35,922 nt of DNA from a virus: positions 1 through 35,922 of IMG/VR virus record IMGVR_UViG_3300032223_000118. One strand, written 5' to 3'. The notes beneath the pieces are model-generated. The model searched no databases and was not told the origin of the DNA. It saw only the letters and a list, made by a program, of their open reading frames with translations. Position 1 is the stretch's first letter; each line of letters starts with the position of its first letter. The position numbers and the translations under genes are program-made. Positions 1 through 7,275 of the stretch are shown one piece after another.

Positions 1-516
1 AGATTTAGCAATTTTGTTTGTTGCTCTATACAAACCAGTATCTCTTTTATCGCTAGTATCATTAGACTTTAGATTTTTATTAACATAAGATTTTAAAGTT
101 TTTGTATCTAACTCAGCAATCTGATCAACTTCTTCTTTGGCCATTACTTTTTTCTTAATTGAACCAGCAATTTTACCAGCTACTTCTTTACCATATTTTG
201 GTGTAAGTTTATCAACAAGAGGTTTAAATCCTGTTGTTGCGTTATTATGTTTACCAATATCTTCTTCGTTTGTTTGAGATGCTTTTAGCGCAGCAGCAGT
301 TGGAGCACCTTTGCTTCCAGGTTTACGCATATGTTCACCAGAACCAGCTTTGATTCGTTTTTGTTTAGCATGGATGTTATCCCACAAACCACGTTCACCT
401 TCTTTGATACATGAACCAGACTCACATGGATCAGTTCCAGGTTTACGTTTGTAACCTGTCCAGCAAGTACATCCAGTACGTTTACCTTCTTCGATTAATT
501 CTTTAAATGAAAACAT
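1..516 (-). CDS. Conserved phage protein, probably virion-associated (C-terminus outside window)
   Basis: The frame is open from the ATG at 516 to the window edge, giving 172 residues without a stop, so the C-terminal part is missing. The N-terminus has a Cys-rich segment (CTCWTGYKRKPGTDPCESGSC region, residues about 16-36) that could bind a metal. A basic Gly/Lys-rich stretch follows, and then a segment with IAELDTKTLKSYVNK (about residues 133-147). This last motif resembles the short ELxxxTLxxYVxKA unit that I recall from structural proteins of marine T4-like phages. It starts one base after the Dps stop and should share the late promoter upstream. The virion role is an inference from the motif and context; no enzymatic function is suggested. 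Confidence 0.6.
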   Translation of the reverse strand, partial: MFSFKELIEEGKRTGCTCWTGYKRKPGTDPCESGSCIKEGERGLWDNIHAKQKRIKAGSGEHMRKPGSKGAPTAAALKASQTNEEDIGKHNNATTGFKPLVDKLTPKYGKEVAGKIAGSIKKKVMAKEEVDQIAELDTKTLKSYVNKNLKSNDTSDKRDTGLYRATNKIAKS

Positions 517-517
517 T

Positions 518-964
518 TTATCCTACCTTTTTAGCGGAAGCACGTAAGAACCATGCATGTTTCTCATGCGTATCAATACGATCAGCAACAAAATTAGCAA
601 TACCTTGTTTCTTATTTTTAGTTGCAAGATCGAACACCATATTTAGGCTTGTGAGCACTTCTTGATTTGCTTTTAATAGACTATCGAGTATATCTGAAAG
701 TAAAACAACTCTAGTTGTTTCTTCTTTTATTGTTTTAAACTTAAATAGTTCATCCAAACTAACTGGTGTATATTCATCTAACTTGCGTAGCAATTCGGCT
801 GTTGGATCTATAGATTCATAGACATCAGTATATAGATCTCCAAAGAATTCGTGGTATTGAGTGAACTCTATACCCTCAACATTCCAATGGAATTGGTGTG
901 TTTTATAATACATTACTGTGGCATTGGCCAACAAAACTTTAATTGACGTCTTTAACTCATCCAT
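518..964 (-). CDS. dps: Dps-like ferritin-family DNA protection protein
   Basis: This 148-aa protein has the Dps four-helix pattern. The first ferroxidase helix carries HQFHWNVEG (residues 23-31), followed by H38, D53 and E57, spaced as in Escherichia coli Dps (H51, H63, D78, E82). The position matching E. coli D67 is Gly42, with Asp43 next to it, so iron-site geometry may differ. Dps proteins form 12-subunit cages that oxidise and store iron and shield DNA from Fenton chemistry. The gene overlaps the nucleotidyltransferase gene by 8 bases and probably belongs to the same late transcript. A role in protecting packaged or replicating phage DNA, or in sequestering host iron, is inference. Confidence 0.88.
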   Translation of the reverse strand: MDELKTSIKVLLANATVMYYKTHQFHWNVEGIEFTQYHEFFGDLYTDVYESIDPTAELLRKLDEYTPVSLDELFKFKTIKEETTRVVLLSDILDSLLKANQEVLTSLNMVFDLATKNKKQGIANFVADRIDTHEKHAWFLRASAKKVG

Positions 965-1709
965 TATTCACTCTCCATTTTTTAAATGATTTTGGCTTAA
1001 CGTCTTGTATCCACTTTGATACTAATTTACCTTTATTTTCTTTTAATAAGAGATGATTAGATCCACGCTTAACAATTTCGTATTCTTTACCATTTGATTC
1101 TACAATATCACCAACATTAAAGATTTTACCATGAAAGTAATCTTCACGTAGTGTATCTTTAACTAAATTTATTTCTTCTTTGATCGTATCTAATCCAGAA
1201 CCAAGCCTTACATCATTCATTAGACGACGACTATCTAACTCACGAATAGAAGAAGGTAATACTTTTTTAAATTCTTCATACAATCCTTTAATAGCGTATG
1301 AACGAACGACATCTAAATCATCTGGATCTTTTTCTCCAGTAGTGATAATGTCAATCCCAAGTTTGTTTAGAGATTTTGGAATATCACCACCAGCCACAAG
1401 AATAACATTCTTATAACTTTCTTTTAATTTTTTAACAGTTTCGACTAAACTATCCGAAGTCTCAACAAAGTTGGTCTTAGGAAATATCAGATTAAGATAA
1501 TGTAATTTCTTTTCTACTAATAATGGATTCTTTTTCGCATCGCTAACATTGGATGCATAGATTACGTGGTCTGCGCTACGTTGCTCAGCCAGTGCTTTGA
1601 CAGCCCTTACGATAAGTTCATGTCCGACAGTTGGAGGGTTAAACTTTCCACAGGCTAGAACTACAGTTTTTGAGGGTAGTTCTCTAATGAGTTGTTTGTA
1701 ATCTTTCAT
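957..1709 (-). CDS. Nucleotidyltransferase-domain protein (cytidylyltransferase-like)
   Basis: The N-terminal 130 residues show a Rossmann-type nucleotidylyltransferase: GKFNPPTVGH (residues 21-30) corresponds to the GxFxPxHxGH signature, with the first His replaced by Thr27 and H30 kept. The C-terminal part (about 195-245, FNVGDIVESNGKEYEIVKRG) looks like a small beta-barrel module seen at the end of other phage proteins. In T4-like marine phages such two-domain proteins are usually annotated as cytidylyltransferases and often sit among structural genes. The substrate cannot be read from the sequence. A T4-type late promoter lies 28-35 bases upstream of the ATG, so late expression is likely. 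It overlaps the dps gene by 8 bases. Confidence 0.7.
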   Translation of the reverse strand: MKDYKQLIRELPSKTVVLACGKFNPPTVGHELIVRAVKALAEQRSADHVIYASNVSDAKKNPLLVEKKLHYLNLIFPKTNFVETSDSLVETVKKLKESYKNVILVAGGDIPKSLNKLGIDIITTGEKDPDDLDVVRSYAIKGLYEEFKKVLPSSIRELDSRRLMNDVRLGSGLDTIKEEINLVKDTLREDYFHGKIFNVGDIVESNGKEYEIVKRGSNHLLLKENKGKLVSKWIQDVKPKSFKKWRVNNG

Positions 1710-1736
1710 TTAATCCATCTGTATAGTATTATATCT

Positions 1737-1744
1737 TATTTATA
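1737..1744 (-). promoter_or_regulatory. T4-type late promoter (TATAAATA)
   Basis: The minus strand reads TATAAATA, the exact T4 late-promoter consensus, in the only gap of this part of the window and about 30 bases upstream of the nucleotidyltransferase ATG. No sigma70 -35 box is evident. It would drive the nucleotidyltransferase, dps and the partial gene with the phage late sigma system (gp55/gp33/gp45). Confidence 0.65.
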
Positions 1745-1751
1745 ATCTATA

Positions 1752-3131
1752 TTATTTCATCGAGAATTTTATACCAGTATTATCAGAATCCTTGGCATTG
1801 GCTCCATATGCAAACTTAAATTCAGCATTGGAGAACAGCTTTTTATGGAAAGCCATATTATCCCCAGAAAAGTTAAGATAGACTTGTTCAGTCTTCATCT
1901 CTCTGCTAATATTATTAAGGATATCCTGATAGATTTTGTTCTTGTTCATATAATCTACGAGAGAATAACCCATTGGAGCCAGTACCAATGAATGGTATTT
2001 CTTATAAGTTGGAGTACTGAACACTACATTTAAAGAGTCTTCGCTCGCATTTTTACCAAGTTCTTCATAAATTGGTTTAAACTCAGTGTTAAACATTTTT
2101 ATTCTATTCGCTGGAGTTTTAGAAGCAGAAGCGATCTTCTGAATAGAAGTTGCAACATCAGAAACTGTAAACACTCCTCTGGCTCCAACGACCTTTTTTA
2201 ATTTATCATAAGCAGGTAATTTTAATGTTTCAAATGCTTTAAGAATTTTACTAGAAGTATTACCATCTGTACTGGCAAGTGCTTTTAATACATTAATAGC
2301 CTTCAGTTCATCTGTCTTTGGATTCTTATATACTTTGTCAATGTTATTAACGATGGCTCCAATAGATGGTGCAGCACCAGCCTCAAATTTTGCTGATACA
2401 TCTGTTTTTATTTTTTTACCACTAATCGTTTTATTAATGTAGAAGTCAACTAGTGCTTCATTGCTTATAACAGAGAAACCAAATTGTGTCCATCCCTTAG
2501 CATGCTCTTGAGTGAGATACCATCTTAATGATAAAATCTCTCCGAAGTCTTTACCTATTGCTTGTTTGTCTTGTGGTTTAACAGAAGACATTGCCTTCTT
2601 TGCTGCTGCATTAAATGCAACTGTATCAGTTTTAGATTTATTATCTGAAACTGATTTGTATAGATTTGTTAAAGCAGTCTTTATATCTGCATCTACTTTT
2701 AATTTATTGATGCCATCATAAACGTCTTTATCAAATGCAGTAAGAGAATTATATCCCTTCTCACTAGTTAGATTTAATTTTTCTGGAGCAAGATCTTTAG
2801 TCTTTAAAGATCCTTTTTCTGTATATGTGTTAAGAATGAAACAGGTTTCACCTTTCTTACATCCAGCTATTGGTGATGCTAATGTCAAAAGTTTGGCTTT
2901 GTATTTACCAGAAATTGCTTTCTCGTCTGTCGCTGTAATGTCTGATAATTTAGAAAAAATTCCTGCCTTCTTTAACATATCATCAAGAGTACCAGCATAA
3001 GCAACCTCCACAGACTTGATCTGAGTTTGATAACGTGATGTCTTAACTGAAGAAGATAAACCTTTCTTCTTCAGAAAATCTGCTATGTTTTTGGCAGTAA
3101 CTGCCATTTCTGCGTACTTGTAAGTTGCCAT
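1752..3131 (-). CDS. Hypothetical protein, 459 aa, Lys/Ser/Ala-rich
   Basis: I do not recognise this protein. It is 459 aa, rich in Lys, Ser, Ala and Thr, with no signal peptide, membrane segment or Walker motif. The start MATYKYAEMAVTAKN is the first ATG. It has no Shine-Dalgarno sequence, and the likely -10 box lies only 9 bases upstream, so translation may be leaderless; Met9 is an alternative start. The C-terminus (YLNFSGDNMAFHKKLFSNAEFKF...) is compact and mixed alpha/beta in composition. Nuclease-like and virion-associated roles are both possible, but neither is supported by a motif. Confidence 0.75.
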   Translation of the reverse strand: MATYKYAEMAVTAKNIADFLKKKGLSSSVKTSRYQTQIKSVEVAYAGTLDDMLKKAGIFSKLSDITATDEKAISGKYKAKLLTLASPIAGCKKGETCFILNTYTEKGSLKTKDLAPEKLNLTSEKGYNSLTAFDKDVYDGINKLKVDADIKTALTNLYKSVSDNKSKTDTVAFNAAAKKAMSSVKPQDKQAIGKDFGEILSLRWYLTQEHAKGWTQFGFSVISNEALVDFYINKTISGKKIKTDVSAKFEAGAAPSIGAIVNNIDKVYKNPKTDELKAINVLKALASTDGNTSSKILKAFETLKLPAYDKLKKVVGARGVFTVSDVATSIQKIASASKTPANRIKMFNTEFKPIYEELGKNASEDSLNVVFSTPTYKKYHSLVLAPMGYSLVDYMNKNKIYQDILNNISREMKTEQVYLNFSGDNMAFHKKLFSNAEFKFAYGANAKDSDNTGIKFSMK

Positions 3132-3139
3132 TTCAGTTT

Positions 3140-3169
3140 ATTATAGTAATAACAAACTATTTAGGTCAA
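3140..3169 (-). promoter_or_regulatory. Sigma70-like promoter upstream of the 459-aa gene
   Basis: Minus strand: -35 TTGACC (3164-3169), an 18-base spacer, and -10 TATAAT (3140-3145). The predicted start point, about 3133, lies only two or three bases before the ATG at 3131. The -35 overlaps the last codons of the HExxH gene. Confidence 0.5.
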
Positions 3170-3861
3170 GTCATTCGTTTGTATTTACGATCCCATTTAC
3201 CGACTTGTTGAATAATCTTCTGTGTGGCAGGGTTATTCTTTATGTCGTAATCGAATGTTTTTAGGAAGTAGTGAAGAGTAGACGAATCTCGTTTTGTTTT
3301 ATAACGATTCAACAGGTCGTTGATTTCTACTCGAGGTCTGCGCATTTTTAAGTCTAGATACACACAGTGCGCATATGCTTGTATCTCATCAAATTCAGAA
3401 AGATACTCTCGTTCAGCATCTTTCTTTCTATTACCAACTTTTTTATATGGAACAACGTATGTGCTCCATTCATCGTCTCTTCTATCGAACTGCATAAAAT
3501 GAATCATCTCATGCATTAAAGTTTGTAATAATCTAAACTTAAATTTATCCCAAGATTCAGCAGTGAAATTGAACTTATCGAAATCTAAAGTATAGATGAT
3601 AAGAATACACTGTCTTTTTTCTGGATCGTATTCTCCACCAATAGCTACATAAGTCTGGAATATTTTAGCCTTGGACTTTTGCGTTTTCCATTCTATTTTA
3701 GTTCGCCATTTTCTAAAATAGTTTGCTAGTCCTACAGGGTCGTGTATGTAGTTATCTAAGTCTTCCCACACTTTAGATGGAATAAGTTTAGCCCTAAATG
3801 GACGCTCATTAAAGTTGAGTAAGTCCACCCAGTCGAATTTTGCGTTTTCTAGGAAATTCAT
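3166..3861 (-). CDS. HExxH metallopeptidase-like protein
   Basis: The 231-aa protein has a helix TLMHEMIHFMQF with H117-E118-x-x-H121, the zinc-binding HExxH motif. A downstream acidic helix (SEFDEIQAYAH, E156 and E159) could give the third ligand. This layout resembles SprT-like or phage zinc-metalloprotease families, but no exact family is certain. It lies 20 bases downstream of the kinase gene and is probably the last gene of the helicase/modification transcript. Many basic residues in the C-terminal third suggest nucleic-acid contact. A proteolytic target (host protein, DNA-protein crosslink or virion maturation) cannot be inferred. Confidence 0.65.
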   Translation of the reverse strand: MNFLENAKFDWVDLLNFNERPFRAKLIPSKVWEDLDNYIHDPVGLANYFRKWRTKIEWKTQKSKAKIFQTYVAIGGEYDPEKRQCILIIYTLDFDKFNFTAESWDKFKFRLLQTLMHEMIHFMQFDRRDDEWSTYVVPYKKVGNRKKDAEREYLSEFDEIQAYAHCVYLDLKMRRPRVEINDLLNRYKTKRDSSTLHYFLKTFDYDIKNNPATQKIIQQVGKWDRKYKRMT

Positions 3862-3881
3862 AATTCCCAGAAAGTGCTTGC

Positions 3882-4487
3882 TTAACTAAACTGCTTTTCC
3901 AAATGTGCAAGTACTTTCCCCTGCTCCTCTAAGTTAGTGTTTGCAAACTCAGTAATATAGGGCATCAAATCAAAGTTTGATAATAGATTACTATATTTAG
4001 TCTCTCTACCCTTTAGGAAAGTTTCAGATTGGTCAGATCCACGATCTTTATAGCGTTGTTCTAGGATCTCTTTTGGTGCTTTTAAATAGACTACTTGTAA
4101 GTCTGTATTTGGGAGTCCCATACAAAATTCTAGGAATGACTGGTTAAAGACCCTATCACCTTCGAAAAGAATGTTACAATTATGAGAGGAGATCCATTCT
4201 TGTAGGTTGGGTTGGACAGCCATTGAAAGGCGATCAGTTCCAGCAAAGGTTTCACCATCTTCATACTTACCTAAAATGTATAGGTCTTTCTGGGTGTTAT
4301 ACATAGCAGAAACTAACTTTGCTGGTTCACCCTTAATCCATTCTTTATCTTCCATAAACTTACGGAATAAAGTTGTTTTACCAGTTCCAGGTTGCCCACC
4401 AACTGCTATAATCTTTCTAGTCTTAATAGTGTTCTTAATCAGTTGAACACTAATCTCATCTACCACACCAAATTTATCAAACATCAT
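3882..4487 (-). CDS. P-loop kinase, candidate 5-hydroxymethyl-pyrimidine DNA kinase
   Basis: The protein is 201 aa with Walker A GGQPGTGKTT (residues 30-39), a Walker-B-like strand NILFEGDRVFN (about 104-114) and an Arg-rich lid segment (ILEQRYKDRG), the layout of small P-loop kinases. Alone it could be a general nucleotide kinase. It sits two genes downstream of an ADDT homologue, the partner of phage 5-hmdU DNA kinases, and that suggests it phosphorylates hydroxymethyl-pyrimidines in DNA. It lacks a large extra helical domain. Two ATGs occur at the start (4487 and 4484), with AAGGA upstream, and the first overlaps the TGA of the preceding gene. The family call is moderate and the substrate is inferred from context. 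Confidence 0.7.
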   Translation of the reverse strand: MMFDKFGVVDEISVQLIKNTIKTRKIIAVGGQPGTGKTTLFRKFMEDKEWIKGEPAKLVSAMYNTQKDLYILGKYEDGETFAGTDRLSMAVQPNLQEWISSHNCNILFEGDRVFNQSFLEFCMGLPNTDLQVVYLKAPKEILEQRYKDRGSDQSETFLKGRETKYSNLLSNFDLMPYITEFANTNLEEQGKVLAHLEKQFS

Positions 4488-4927
4488 ACTCTTCCTTTAA
4501 GATCTTCAATCATATTCACTAACTCTTCTTTAGTGAATACCCAAACACGTCCACGATAAGAATGTGAATCCATGTCTACATCATGTTTCTTAGTGAAAGA
4601 CATCTTACGCACAAGTTCTTTCGAACACTCAAGTGTTAGTTTTTCTTTAATGTGCTGCATAAAATCTGGATCAGTATCTTTCAATGAAAGTAATTCTTGA
4701 GAAGAAACTCTATGTTCAACATAAAGTTGATTCAATTCATATTTTTCCAATAATGCATCCGTATTGTAACGAGTATTATTAATAGCACCCATGTTCGTAT
4801 TAGTACTAGTTTGAGTTATAACAGAAGGATTTGACATTATTGTATTAGGAGTTAATGTATTAGGTGATGTTGTAGTAGTCCAAATAGAAGGATTCTGCAT
4901 AGTACCCATTAATATATTATCGTTCAT
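4484..4927 (-). CDS. Hypothetical protein of the modification cluster, Thr/Asn-rich N-terminus
   Basis: The 147-aa protein is unrecognised. Residues 1-50 are low complexity, rich in Thr, Asn, Ser and Pro (TTTTSPNTLTPNT; TQTSTNTN) and probably disordered. The remaining 95 residues look folded and basic, ending in RGRVWVFTKEELVNMIEDLKGRV. It overlaps the ADDT gene and the kinase gene by ATGA junctions, so it is translationally coupled to both. An adaptor or DNA-binding subunit of the modification machinery is an idea only. Confidence 0.7.
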   Translation of the reverse strand: MNDNILMGTMQNPSIWTTTTSPNTLTPNTIMSNPSVITQTSTNTNMGAINNTRYNTDALLEKYELNQLYVEHRVSSQELLSLKDTDPDFMQHIKEKLTLECSKELVRKMSFTKKHDVDMDSHSYRGRVWVFTKEELVNMIEDLKGRV

Positions 4928-5943
4928 AAAAAATTCTCCAAGCCAGTTAAAATAATTTCTTCATCATCAAATATCCATTCAAGATTTTCTAACTTACCTG
5001 TATTTAAAAATCTTGAAAATCTTTCTTTGCTAATACCACGTTTATGGTCTAGTCTAAAATCAATTGTTTCTTCACGTGCTTGCCAAAGAACATCCCAGTC
5101 AATACCATACCAACTATCACTTTCTGCTTTAATAATCTCTTCAGCCTGACGATCTAGGTAGTAACCAAGGTAACGTCCATGGTGTTCTCTGAATAGTTTC
5201 TTAAACGAACACAAACAGGTTTCCATAGTAAAGAAGTCAATCTGTCCTGCTAAGTCAGGGAATCGTCTTTTACTTTCTTCCAGAATTTCCTTTGCATGTA
5301 CTTCGAGGTTTGAATACTCCACATCACTGAGTCTTCGATCACAATCGGATTCTTGTCCAAGGGCATAAAGAAGTCCATTGCGATGACTACGGGAACCATC
5401 ATAATCGTCCAACATGAGAGAAGTAGGATTAACAGAGATGCCAGCAGTATGTTTAAGATGCTGTAAGTAAAACCAAGTGGAATAACGACCAAATTTATGA
5501 AGGCTAGACTTAATCCCCTCCCACAGTCTATCAAAAGTGTCTTCCTCTGATGATGCATAAAAACTTTCCATCCTATCACGTTGTGTTCCGTTTCCTATAA
5601 ATTTTTGGTAAGACTCGAACATGGCTGGAAGATGACCTTTGTTCCACTTCGTGTCAGTTTGATATCGTAGTCTCTTATAGTTAGATGTATTCCATTGAGT
5701 GATTCTATCAACTGTTGCTAATTCATAATCAGGAAACTCATTCATGAGCACCCATGCAGTTTGCAATTGATATGTATTACCATAAAGCCATGCAAACCAA
5801 AGACGCTGTTCGTCATTGTGTTCATATCTCTTATTAAGATAATTAGTGCACCAAACAGCTGGATCACAGTCATCATACTTCAGTGACCATGCGTACCAGC
5901 GAATGAATGCTTCTCTACGATTTTCTTGTAAACGATAATCCAT
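4924..5943 (-). CDS. Amino:DNA transferase (ADDT) homologue
   Basis: The 339-aa N-terminus, LQENRREAFIRWYAWSLKY followed by EQRLWFAWLYGNTYQ and AWVLMNEFPD, matches the pattern I recall for the amino:DNA transferase domain of T4-like phages (xENRREVFLxFYxFHLKY, QKxWxxFxNGNTQ, FxEFPD). In thymine-hypermodifying phages this all-helical, glycosylase-related family displaces a phosphate or pyrophosphate from 5-hydroxymethyl-dU in DNA with an amine such as an amino acid or polyamine. The gene overlaps the GNAT gene by TAATG and the next gene by ATGA. The C-terminus LTGLENFL resembles the gp43 clamp-binding tail. The family call is fairly firm; the amine donor is unknown. Confidence 0.78.
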   Translation of the reverse strand: MDYRLQENRREAFIRWYAWSLKYDDCDPAVWCTNYLNKRYEHNDEQRLWFAWLYGNTYQLQTAWVLMNEFPDYELATVDRITQWNTSNYKRLRYQTDTKWNKGHLPAMFESYQKFIGNGTQRDRMESFYASSEEDTFDRLWEGIKSSLHKFGRYSTWFYLQHLKHTAGISVNPTSLMLDDYDGSRSHRNGLLYALGQESDCDRRLSDVEYSNLEVHAKEILEESKRRFPDLAGQIDFFTMETCLCSFKKLFREHHGRYLGYYLDRQAEEIIKAESDSWYGIDWDVLWQAREETIDFRLDHKRGISKERFSRFLNTGKLENLEWIFDDEEIILTGLENFL

Positions 5944-6581
5944 TATAAAAATTCTTCAAGTGATGGTTGGTTCATCAATGCATCACGTAACCAAGATTTA
6001 CCAACAGCATCAATTGCGGTTTGTGTCTTGGCTTTTTTCTTTTCACCCCACTTATATGACTCCAATCCTTCAGCCAAGAATTGAGTTCTTGCTTTATATG
6101 GTGGTAGTGCCTGAAGTGGATTCACGATTGCATTATTACGATAGGCTATTTGTTCCATTCTCGTAGGAAATAATGGTTGGTCAGATCTGAGAGAGCCAGT
6201 TGGATCGACTGCCCAGAAAATGAGACCATTTTTATTGTGCCACGTAACGGAAGATGGAGTGCATGATATTTTGAGTCTTTGGATGTTTCGTTCTTCAACT
6301 GCGTATTTAATCCAAGCATCCCAGCATTTACTTGCATATCCATTCCCTTCTTTACCTTCAAGTGTAACAATCTCATATAGATTCGCATAACCATCACGAT
6401 TGAATGTAGCGAATATTAAAGAAACAACCTCACCATTAACTTCATATGCCAGTGGTAAAGATTTTTCATAATTATGAAAACGATACCATAATGAATGTGC
6501 AGCCGATAAGAATTTTGTATTCTTACCAGCTGGACTGTCTTTAATAAGTTGTTCTACTTTTGTTGAATTAACGAATAACAT
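5943..6581 (-). CDS. GNAT-family acyltransferase of the modification cluster
   Basis: The 212-aa protein carries a GNAT core. The strand LYEIVTLEGKEGNGYASKCW (residues 68-87) includes the acyl-CoA pyrophosphate-binding loop EGKEGNGYA, and the helix and strand after it (WIKYAVEERNIQRLKISC) fit motif A. A basic C-terminal region (WGEKKKAKTQT) could contact DNA. The protein ends in NQPSLEEFL, almost the gp43 tail SLEDFFG. GNAT proteins recur in predicted phage base-hypermodification clusters, where they may acylate the amine added to the base. It overlaps the amidotransferase by 14 bases and ADDT by one. DNA as substrate is inference. Confidence 0.75.
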   Translation of the reverse strand: MLFVNSTKVEQLIKDSPAGKNTKFLSAAHSLWYRFHNYEKSLPLAYEVNGEVVSLIFATFNRDGYANLYEIVTLEGKEGNGYASKCWDAWIKYAVEERNIQRLKISCTPSSVTWHNKNGLIFWAVDPTGSLRSDQPLFPTRMEQIAYRNNAIVNPLQALPPYKARTQFLAEGLESYKWGEKKKAKTQTAIDAVGKSWLRDALMNQPSLEEFL

Positions 6582-7275
6582 CTGATTGATAATCTATTGC
6601 GTTTGGTATGTCTACTCTTTCAATTGTCAGTGCAAGGTCTCCATCAAATGTATTATAATGATTCATAAAAACATTGATGGGGAATCCTGCAACTTCAGCA
6701 CGTTTTGGAACATCTGCTGTAGAAGTAATTATACTACCACATTCGATATTTGTCAAGTATAATGGACGTTTACCATTACGATAGAAACGCAACTTACGAT
6801 CTGCATAGAGTTCGCAAACAGCCATTGATGCATCTGGGAATTCTCTCAGAGGATCATCTGAATGCAAAACTAATTCAGAGTCATTCTTAGTTTCAAATTT
6901 ATATGGATACAAGTTACTCCAATTCTCTGGAAGTTCTTGAGTAATCACACCATTGTGAACAATGGATTTTGTTTCGTTTGCTATTGGTTGATTATAAGAT
7001 AGATCGCTAGTGCTATATCTACAGTGACCAATAAGGTAAAGAGTACCATCTCCATTAACCATCTCCTTCATGTTATCAATATGCATATGTATATCAACAA
7101 ACTTATCCGCAGAAATTGCGTCTTTGATTGTTACCACTTTATCACTCCAACTTGGTAGGAAGGAGATTCCTGTCGCATGCATTCCACGAATCTTAGATTC
7201 CAAGAACACTCTGCGAAGCATTTCAAAATCCTCTTTACGAGGATTTTTTAGAACAGCACCTATAATTGCGCACAT
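6568..7275 (-). CDS. Stand-alone class II glutamine amidotransferase (Ntn hydrolase)
   Basis: The protein begins MCAIIGAV, so removal of Met exposes Cys2 as the Ntn nucleophile. The class II glutaminase signatures are all present: RGMHATG (30-36), GHCRYST (83-89), HNG (107-109) and NDSE (131-134). At 235 aa it is only the glutaminase domain; the isomerase, synthase or PRPP domain of GlmS, AsnB and PurF is missing. It should release ammonia from glutamine for a partner protein. It overlaps the TET/JBP gene by TAATG and GNAT by 14 bases. Amidation of a carboxyl group on a hypermodified base, or ammonia supply to ADDT, is a hypothesis from context. Confidence 0.9.
   Translation of the reverse strand: MCAIIGAVLKNPRKEDFEMLRRVFLESKIRGMHATGISFLPSWSDKVVTIKDAISADKFVDIHMHIDNMKEMVNGDGTLYLIGHCRYSTSDLSYNQPIANETKSIVHNGVITQELPENWSNLYPYKFETKNDSELVLHSDDPLREFPDASMAVCELYADRKLRFYRNGKRPLYLTNIECGSIITSTADVPKRAEVAGFPINVFMNHYNTFDGDLALTIERVDIPNAIDYQSDVIR

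Noticed and set aside
3882-4487. The P-loop protein as a normal dNMP kinase (T4 gene 1 type).
   Set aside because: It cannot be excluded by motifs, but its place in the ADDT/TET cluster makes DNA hydroxymethyl-base kinase the better working call. It is kept as an alternative, not as the main annotation.
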